Source: Catellatospora sichuanensis (GTDB lineage Bacteria; Actinomycetota; Actinomycetes; Mycobacteriales; Micromonosporaceae). From it: a stretch of DNA of 64,000 nucleotides. Made by a program: the position numbers and the translations under genes. Numbering within the stretch: the stretch's first letter is position 1; every line of letters begins with the position of its first letter. Shown in pieces: positions 58,070 to 64,000 of the stretch. Below the pieces are notes generated by a model, which saw only the letters and a program-made list of their open reading frames with translations, ran no database searches and was not told where the DNA came from. The stretch lies in contig NZ_ML660184.1 of the NCBI RefSeq assembly GCF_007483665.1, positions 350,932 to 414,931 of the forward strand, written 5' to 3'.

Positions 58070-61032
58070 GACGTCGCTCCCTCGCTCCCGCGCGCCACCC
58101 TCGTGGCGAGCAGGCAGGTTGTCAACAGCACCAGCAGGGCCGCCGCGATCGGGGCGGCGACCAGCGGACCGGGCAGGTCGGGCGGGGGCACGGCCGTGCC
58201 CCCGTCGCCGAACACGGGCAGCACGCCGCGGGCCAGCGCCCACGACAGCACCGCGGCCAGCAAGCCGATCACGGTGCCCGCGAGCACCAGGGCGAACCTG
58301 CCGCCCAGGTCCGCGTCGCGCAGCACCCGCTCGCGCACGCCCTGCCCGCGCAGGACCGCCAGCCCGCCGTCGGCCCGGCCGCGTTCGAGCACCGCGGTGA
58401 TCAGCAGGCCGCCTGCGGCGAAGAGCACGCCGGTCAGCGCGGCCGCGGCCAGGAACAGCAGCGCCAGCGCGGGGGCCTGCTCCTGGTAGAGGTGCAGCTG
58501 CCCGGCCGCGTCGCGCTCGCCGAGCACCTTGAGCCCGTTGGCCTCCAAGCGCTTGACGAGGTCGGCGGGCGCGTCGGCGGACAGCCACACCTCGGGCTCC
58601 TGGGCGTCCCCCTCGCCGCCCACCCGCAGGTCGGCGTACTGCAGGTCGACCAGCGCGCCGTGCGCCCCGTAGCGGGGCACCAGGGGCAGCGTGCCCGCCC
58701 GGGTGATCGGGACCCGCACCGTGCCGCCGGCGCCGAGCAGCTCGGGCGGCAGCTCACCGGCGGCGACCAAGGGCAGCGGGTCGGGCGCGGGATCGGCCGA
58801 GGCGCGCATGTCGGGGGTGAGCACGTTGTCCACCCACACCCGCAGGCCGCCGGCGGCGGGTGCCATCTCCGGCACGGGCCGCGCGGCGCTGGTCTGCGGC
58901 AGCCGCCAGTGGTGCCCGGCCAGTTCGGCACCGGTCAGCACCGTCTTGCCCGTGGGGTCGCGCAGGTCGCCGACGGTCAGGTCGACGAGGTAGCGCTTGG
59001 GCGTGAACAGGTCCACCAGGAGCTGCCTGACCTGGCAAGGACCGGCCGCGCAGGCGGGCGTGGCGACCCGGTACGCGTGCGTGCCCGGCAGCAGCTTGTC
59101 CACCCGGACACTGGACTGGGCACCGCCGGTGCCCACCAGGCGCAGGGTGAGGCCTGCCTTGGCACCGGGCTCGATCCGGTCCAGCGTCACGGTGATCTCG
59201 ACCTCCGCGGCGGTCAGCGCCAGCGGCGTGACCTCGGCGGGACGCAGCTGCCGGGCTACCTCGGCGGGCGTGGTCGCACCGTACGCGTCCGGCCACAGGG
59301 CCACCGCCGCGAACCGGGAGCTGTCGACCGCCAGCAGCTTCGTCTCGCTGTTCACGTTCACCCGCATGGCCGCCATCGCGTACCGGCCGGCCGGGTCCGC
59401 GGTGCGCACCGCGTGCAGCAGGCTGGCCGCGGGCAGCGACTCGACCTGGAGCACCCGGGCCGCACCGACCTGCACCTGGGCCCGTTCGTGCCAGGCCTGC
59501 GCGGCCACGTCGCGGGCCGAGAGCGCGAAACCGAGCAGGCCGAACACGACGGTCAGCAGCACCACGACCCAGTGTGTGCCGCCGCCCCGGGCCAGCGTCA
59601 GCGCGGCCAGGCCGGTGCGCAGCCGCCCGCGGCGCAGCGCCCGGCGGCCCAGCCGCTCGGCCGGTACGCCGATCGCGCGGGCCGCGACCAGGCCGAGGCC
59701 CAGCGCGATGCACAGCGGTGCGAGCAGCCCGATGCCGCCCGCGCCGGCGTCCTCGCCCGCCGCGACCTGGTAGCCGGCGACCAGCGCGAGCGCGCCGACC
59801 ATCGCCTCGATGCCGCCGACCAGGCCGCCGCGGCGGCGTACCCGGGCCCGGCGCAGCAGGCCGAGCACCGGCGTGGTGAGCGCGCGCACCTGGGCGAGCA
59901 GTCCGGCCAGCAGCGCGCCGAGCACCGCGGCGGCGGTGTACAGCGCCGACGCCGGGTTCAGATACACCGGCGGCGAGCCCGGCAGCACGATCGTCGCGAG
60001 CAGCGCCGTCAGCGCATACCCGAGCAGGTAGCCGGGGATCACCGCGACCAGCACCGGCACGGAGGTCTCGGCGGTGGCCAGCCACCAGCGGGTACGGGCG
60101 GGCACGCCGCGCAGCGCGGTCAGTCCCAGCTCGCCGCGCCGCTGCTCGACGCCGCCGGCCACCGCGATGAACAGCACCAGCCAGCACAGCATCACCAGCG
60201 GCACGGCCGCCAGCAGCAGACTCGACGCCAGCTGCGACTCGCCGTCCTCGATCCGGGCGATGAGCTTGTTCAGCTCGCTGTCGACGCCGAAGCCGCCCGC
60301 GTCCAGCTCGGACTCGGCGTCGTCCAGGTCGTCGCGCAGCCGGTCCATGTCGTCGAACGCAGAGGGGGTGACCAGGAGGTCCACCATCCGCATCCGGCTG
60401 CCGTCGACGGCTGCCACGGTGCGCTCGGTGGCGAACGCGGCGGGCTGCTCCAGGCCGGTGAGGATCTCGCGGTCGCCCCAGTACGGGTCGTCGAGCCGGA
60501 CCGCCTGGTAGAAGCCGACGACGGTCAGGCGTACCGCCGCGGGCGGCTCCGGGTCCTGCGACCCCGCCGGCGGGGCACGGAACTCCAGGTCCTGGCCGGG
60601 CTGCGCGCCCAGTTCGGCGCCGGCGTCCTCGCGCAGCACGACCTCGCGCTCGCCGGTGGCGCACCGTCCCTTGACGATCGTCAGGTGCTCGCAGATCCCG
60701 GTCCGGGTGGCCAGGAACATGCCCTGCTGGCCCTCCTCGCCCTGGTCACCGGTGACGACGACCTGTGCCGAGATGCCACTGAGGGTGAGCATGCCGGGCA
60801 CGTACGGCCGCAGTGGCTGGTCGCCGCCGCGCGGGTCGTCCCCGGTCTGCGCGGTGACCACCCGCTCGTCGACGGTGGCCGCGGCGACCTCGACGCCGCG
60901 CAGCGACACCGCGGCCGCCTCCTGGTAGAGCGGTCCCGCCGCCGCGGCGGCCGCGGCCAGTGCCGTCAGCAGCAGCGTGATGACCGCCAGCCCGCGCCGG
61001 GCCCGCACCATCGCCCACAGCAGCGCCGTCAT
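58066..61032 (-). CDS. FtsX-like ABC transporter permease
   Basis: 988 aa. An N-terminal helix ([20 protein letters not shown]) leads to an extracytoplasmic domain, then four helices at about residues 270-440, a long second extracytoplasmic domain (about 540-880), and three closing helices near 880-970, the doubled FtsX layout of MacB-type permeases. It shares segments such as DADAPADxV-type (SADAPADLVKRLEANGLKVL) and PLVPR with the neighbour. The ATG at 61032 overlaps the stop of the next gene by four bases. Role unknown; lipoprotein or peptide export is typical. Confidence 0.85.
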   Translation of the reverse strand: MTALLWAMVRARRGLAVITLLLTALAAAAAAAGPLYQEAAAVSLRGVEVAAATVDERVVTAQTGDDPRGGDQPLRPYVPGMLTLSGISAQVVVTGDQGEEGQQGMFLATRTGICEHLTIVKGRCATGEREVVLREDAGAELGAQPGQDLEFRAPPAGSQDPEPPAAVRLTVVGFYQAVRLDDPYWGDREILTGLEQPAAFATERTVAAVDGSRMRMVDLLVTPSAFDDMDRLRDDLDDAESELDAGGFGVDSELNKLIARIEDGESQLASSLLLAAVPLVMLCWLVLFIAVAGGVEQRRGELGLTALRGVPARTRWWLATAETSVPVLVAVIPGYLLGYALTALLATIVLPGSPPVYLNPASALYTAAAVLGALLAGLLAQVRALTTPVLGLLRRARVRRRGGLVGGIEAMVGALALVAGYQVAAGEDAGAGGIGLLAPLCIALGLGLVAARAIGVPAERLGRRALRRGRLRTGLAALTLARGGGTHWVVVLLTVVFGLLGFALSARDVAAQAWHERAQVQVGAARVLQVESLPAASLLHAVRTADPAGRYAMAAMRVNVNSETKLLAVDSSRFAAVALWPDAYGATTPAEVARQLRPAEVTPLALTAAEVEITVTLDRIEPGAKAGLTLRLVGTGGAQSSVRVDKLLPGTHAYRVATPACAAGPCQVRQLLVDLFTPKRYLVDLTVGDLRDPTGKTVLTGAELAGHHWRLPQTSAARPVPEMAPAAGGLRVWVDNVLTPDMRASADPAPDPLPLVAAGELPPELLGAGGTVRVPITRAGTLPLVPRYGAHGALVDLQYADLRVGGEGDAQEPEVWLSADAPADLVKRLEANGLKVLGERDAAGQLHLYQEQAPALALLFLAAAALTGVLFAAGGLLITAVLERGRADGGLAVLRGQGVRERVLRDADLGGRFALVLAGTVIGLLAAVLSWALARGVLPVFGDGGTAVPPPDLPGPLVAAPIAAALLVLLTTCLLATRVARGSEGATS

Positions 61033-64000
61033 CGTTGTCCCTCCTGGTTGCCGCGGCGGCCGGTGGTGGCCCGGGCCAGCGAGCGTCCGGCCGTGAGGGC
61101 AGCCGCCAGCAGCACGGCGGTGGCCGCGACGAACGCCGCCGCGACGACCGCCAGACCCGGTCCCGGTGGCGCGAGCCCTCCGCTGGCGGTCAGCATCTGC
61201 CGGGCCGGGCCGCTGACGGCCCAGGCCACGGCGGCGGTGAGCGCGCCCACCGGCGCGGCGATCCCGATCATGGCGAGGTTGCCGAGGCGGCCCGCGCGGG
61301 CGGCCGCACCGGCGGGCAATCCCTGCATCCGCAGGGCCGCCAGCTCGGCCGACCGGTTGCGGCGGTCCGTCGCCGCGAGCACGAGCACGGCCAGCGCCAC
61401 CAGCAGCACGCTGAGCACCGCCGCGGCCAGGTGCAGCCGCAGCGCCAGCCCGGCGCCCTGCTCGCGGTAGCGGTCGACGCGCTCGGCCACCACCTCGTCG
61501 CGTACCGGCACCAGGCCCGCCGCGCGCAACCGGTCCACGGCGTCGGCGGGGGCGTCGGCGTTCAGCCATACCTGCAGCTGGATCGCGTTGTCCCGGCTGC
61601 CGCTGAGCCGGTCGGCGGTCTGCAGGTCGAACAGCGCCCCGGCAGTGCCCGCGCCCGGCAGCACGGGCGACACCCAGCGCAGGTCCACCGGCCGCGGCAG
61701 CGCCTGCAGCGGCTCGATCTCGGACAGTTCGCCGGTGTGCGCCAGCCACGGCGGCCCGGCCGCGACCACCGGCAGCGGCACGGGCGCGTCGGAGACGTAC
61801 AGCCTGATGTCGGTGCTGATCTGGCGCGGGTCGCTGGGCACGTAGCGCAGGCTCACCGCGTCGTCGGAGTTCAGCACCGTGACCTCGCGCTCGGCGCCCA
61901 GCTCGGGCCGCCACCGCGAGGCCGCGCCGATGGCCCGCCCCTCCAGCAGGGTGCGGTCCGGGCCGAGCTGGCGCAGCCCGTGCAGCCCGAAGCCGTCGGG
62001 CGAGGAGGGGAAACTCAGCCAGAACAGGCGGCAGCCGGGCGCGACCGCGCACGCCGGCAGGTCCAGCCGGTACTGCGTGCGGCCGGCGCCGTCCGCGATC
62101 TCGACCGCGCCGGTGACCGGCGCTCCGTCCGGCCCGACCAGGGCGGCGGTCAGCCGCATCGGGCCGCCGAAGTCCTCGGTGGTGCTCACGTCGAACTCCA
62201 GGCCGCTGCCCGCCACGATCACCGGGTCGCCCGCAGGGGCGCGCAGCAGCCGTGCCGTGTCGGCCGCGGACACGGTCGCGTCTTCAGGCCACAGCGCGAC
62301 GGCGGCCAGCCGTGTGCTGTCCACCCCCAGCAGGGTCATGTCCGGGTCGTCCTGGCGGGTCACCGCCATGGCCCAGGCCCCTGCCGGGTCGGCCTTCGCG
62401 ACCGCGGTCAGCAGCGCGGTACGCGATTGCGCGTACACGGTCAGCGCCCGTGGCGCGCCCAGCGCCAGCTCGGCCCGTTCCCGGGCCGCGCCCGCGGCCA
62501 CGTCCCAGGCGCTCACCGTGTACCCGACCAGGGCCACCGCGACGACGGTCAGCGCGACCAGGCGGTCCGCCCCGGGTCGGCGGGCCACCTGGAGTGCGGC
62601 GAGCCCGTGCGCGAGCCGCCCGCGGTGCAGGCGGGACGCGCCGAACCGGGTCGCCGCGGAGCGCACCACCCGGGCGGTGAGCAGGCCGACCACGATCGCC
62701 AGCAGCAGCGGCGCGAGCAGCGGCAGCCCGCCCTCCTGGCTGTCCGAGGCGTACGACTGCCCGATCGCGGCCAGGGCGACCACCGCCACGGCCAGCTCGA
62801 CCAGGCCGACGCGGCGCCGCCGCCGGGTCGGCACCTGCCGCAGCCCTTCCATGAGCGAGCCGGAAAACACCCGGCGCTCGGCGACCGCGGCGCTGATCAT
62901 GACGACGAGCAGCGTGCCGCCCGCCGCCAGCAGCGCCCCGTCGTCGAGCACGACGTCCTGTGCCCGCGCGAACGTCGCCCAGGTCAGCAGGCGTACCAGC
63001 AGCCAGCCCAGTAGCACCCCGAACGGCGCGGCGACCAGCAGCACGAGCGCGGTCGGGCCCAGCGCGAGCACCGCCCGGTGCCGGGGCGGCACGCCGCGCA
63101 GCAGGCCCAGCGCCAGCTCGCTGCGCCGCTCCGACGCGGTGTACCCGATCGCCATCAGCAGCACGAACCAGCACACGACGAGCAACTGCACCGCGCCGAG
63201 CGGGGCGGCCAGGCTCAACACCTCGCGGGTGTCCTCGATGCGCTGCAACAGCCGGGGCAACCCGTTGTCGATCCGTACGCCGACCAGCCCCATACCGGGC
63301 TTGACCACCTCGGTCAGCCCGTCGAGGTTGCCGGAGGTGAAGGTCTCGTCACCGGCGATCATGTCGACGGTCGCGATCAGCTTGCTCGCTTGCAGGGCCG
63401 ACATCGTCGGCGCGGTCACGAACAGCGGGTTGCCCGCCCGCTGCGGACGCGGCGTGTAGTCGGCCCGCCCGGCCCAGTACGGGTCGCCGCTCGCCAGCGG
63501 GCCCGCCGGGTCGTACACGGCGACCACGCGCAGCGTCACCAGCTCCGGAGCCAGGTGGGCCTGGTAGGCGAACTCACCGCCGGTGCTCACGCCGAGCCGC
63601 TGCGCGGTGGGTTCGCTGATCGCCACCTCGCCCGCGGCAGCCGGGCAGGTCCCGGCGGTGAGCACCAGGTGCTCGCACACGTCCGCGCGCATGGACAGCG
63701 GGGCGTCGACCGGCGACACGCCGGGCACCCGCCCGTTCGCGTGCACTCCGACGATCTCGGTCAGCCCGCTGCCGTCGGTGCGCTCGGCGACCTGCCCGCG
63801 CAGGCTGTCGAGCTGCGAGGTGTAGCCGCCCGCCGCAGCGATCTCAGCGGTGAAGGCGATGGCACGCTCGGCCGCGGTGGCCGCGCGCAGTTCGGCGGCG
63901 ACCACGGCCCGGTCGGCGGCGGAGGCGTAGAGCGGAGCCGCGGTGCCGGCGGCGACCGCCAGCACGGCCAGCACAGCCAGGGTCACTACCTGGCTGCGGC
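61029..64000 (-). CDS. FtsX-like ABC transporter permease (5' end beyond window)
   Basis: The visible 990 residues end at the gene's own stop, and the start lies beyond 64000. At the edge RSQVVTLAVLAVLAVAAGTA is the first helix after a cytoplasmic end. Paralogous to the following permease: matching blocks are SMRADVCEHLVLTAGTCPAA and NADAPADAVDRLRAAGLVPV. Four central helices (about residues 270-460) and three terminal ones are visible. The pair and the ATPase overlap by four bases at each junction, so they form one operon and perhaps a heterodimeric transporter. Confidence 0.85.
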   Translation of the reverse strand, partial: RSQVVTLAVLAVLAVAAGTAAPLYASAADRAVVAAELRAATAAERAIAFTAEIAAAGGYTSQLDSLRGQVAERTDGSGLTEIVGVHANGRVPGVSPVDAPLSMRADVCEHLVLTAGTCPAAAGEVAISEPTAQRLGVSTGGEFAYQAHLAPELVTLRVVAVYDPAGPLASGDPYWAGRADYTPRPQRAGNPLFVTAPTMSALQASKLIATVDMIAGDETFTSGNLDGLTEVVKPGMGLVGVRIDNGLPRLLQRIEDTREVLSLAAPLGAVQLLVVCWFVLLMAIGYTASERRSELALGLLRGVPPRHRAVLALGPTALVLLVAAPFGVLLGWLLVRLLTWATFARAQDVVLDDGALLAAGGTLLVVMISAAVAERRVFSGSLMEGLRQVPTRRRRRVGLVELAVAVVALAAIGQSYASDSQEGGLPLLAPLLLAIVVGLLTARVVRSAATRFGASRLHRGRLAHGLAALQVARRPGADRLVALTVVAVALVGYTVSAWDVAAGAARERAELALGAPRALTVYAQSRTALLTAVAKADPAGAWAMAVTRQDDPDMTLLGVDSTRLAAVALWPEDATVSAADTARLLRAPAGDPVIVAGSGLEFDVSTTEDFGGPMRLTAALVGPDGAPVTGAVEIADGAGRTQYRLDLPACAVAPGCRLFWLSFPSSPDGFGLHGLRQLGPDRTLLEGRAIGAASRWRPELGAEREVTVLNSDDAVSLRYVPSDPRQISTDIRLYVSDAPVPLPVVAAGPPWLAHTGELSEIEPLQALPRPVDLRWVSPVLPGAGTAGALFDLQTADRLSGSRDNAIQLQVWLNADAPADAVDRLRAAGLVPVRDEVVAERVDRYREQGAGLALRLHLAAAVLSVLLVALAVLVLAATDRRNRSAELAALRMQGLPAGAAARAGRLGNLAMIGIAAPVGALTAAVAWAVSGPARQMLTASGGLAPPGPGLAVVAAAFVAATAVLLAAALTAGRSLARATTGRRGNQEGQR

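Noticed and set aside
58066-62052. Longer first permease starting at 62052
   Set aside because: The extra 340 codons are an alternative frame of the second permease. The ATG at 61032 with a four-base overlap is far better.
58492-63014. Long plus-strand frames across the permease region
   Set aside because: They are antisense shadows of the two FtsX-like permeases, with no family motif.

Overview
The window is very G+C-rich DNA from a filamentous actinobacterium, most likely Micromonosporaceae. The housekeeping order is the actinobacterial one: ffh-glnD-glnB-amtB, rpsP-khpA-rimM-trmD-rplS-lepB, and rpsB-tsf-pyrH-frr-cdsA-rlmN. A Rieske/beta-lactamase-fold protein of NamH type (18171-19733) fits the N-glycolylmuramic acid known from the peptidoglycan of this family. 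The family assignment is inference from gene content and layout. No sequence comparison was run.

Layout, left to right. 1-3034: ispG (partial), rseP and dxr, the MEP isoprenoid genes with a site-2 protease. 3077-18137: accessory genes, comprising a Uma2-type nuclease, a YcxB-like/GNAT/YcxB-like operon, tandem Tat-exported PhoX-family (DUF839) proteins, a GntR regulator next to a regulator-like protein with only a ligand-binding domain, a TetR/MMPL exporter pair, a large FAD/GcvT oxidoreductase, a secreted subtilase and a small membrane protein. 18171-21303: the NamH-like gene, a DUF2631 membrane protein and a DivIVA-repeat protein. 21332-27224: rlmN-cdsA-frr-pyrH-tsf-rpsB, read right to left. 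27479-33625: a membrane protein, then yraN-comM-dprA and an aminotransferase in the opposite direction, then an M23 peptidase. 33652-40234: DUF2469, rnhB, a Nudix hydrolase, three signal peptidases, and rplS-trmD-rimM-khpA-rpsP. 40356-46485: two DUF402 paralogues, a heptad-repeat protein, an archaeal-type proS, an amidohydrolase, a PH-like membrane protein and a deaminase with an altered active site. 46737-55262: ffh, the nitrogen-control operon amtB-glnB-glnD behind GlnR-like sites, a phosphotransferase-like protein and ftsY. 55374-64000: a PhoD-like phosphatase and an ABC system with two giant FtsX-type permeases, the second cut by the window edge.

Functional links. Translation and secretion genes dominate: ribosomal proteins, elongation and recycling factors, tRNA and rRNA methyltransferases, both SRP GTPases and signal peptidases. 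Lipid and isoprenoid precursor genes (dxr, ispG, cdsA) and PII nitrogen signalling are also present.

The less usual content lies between genes. Several intergenic regions carry long near-perfect inverted repeats that fall into at least two sequence families. A perfect LexA/SOS box sits inside a good promoter at 46526-46555 that reads into a gene-free, hairpin-rich segment. Several genes appear to have leaderless mRNAs, with a TANNNT hexamer 6-8 bases before the start codon. No rRNA, tRNA, CRISPR array, insertion sequence or phage gene was recognised.
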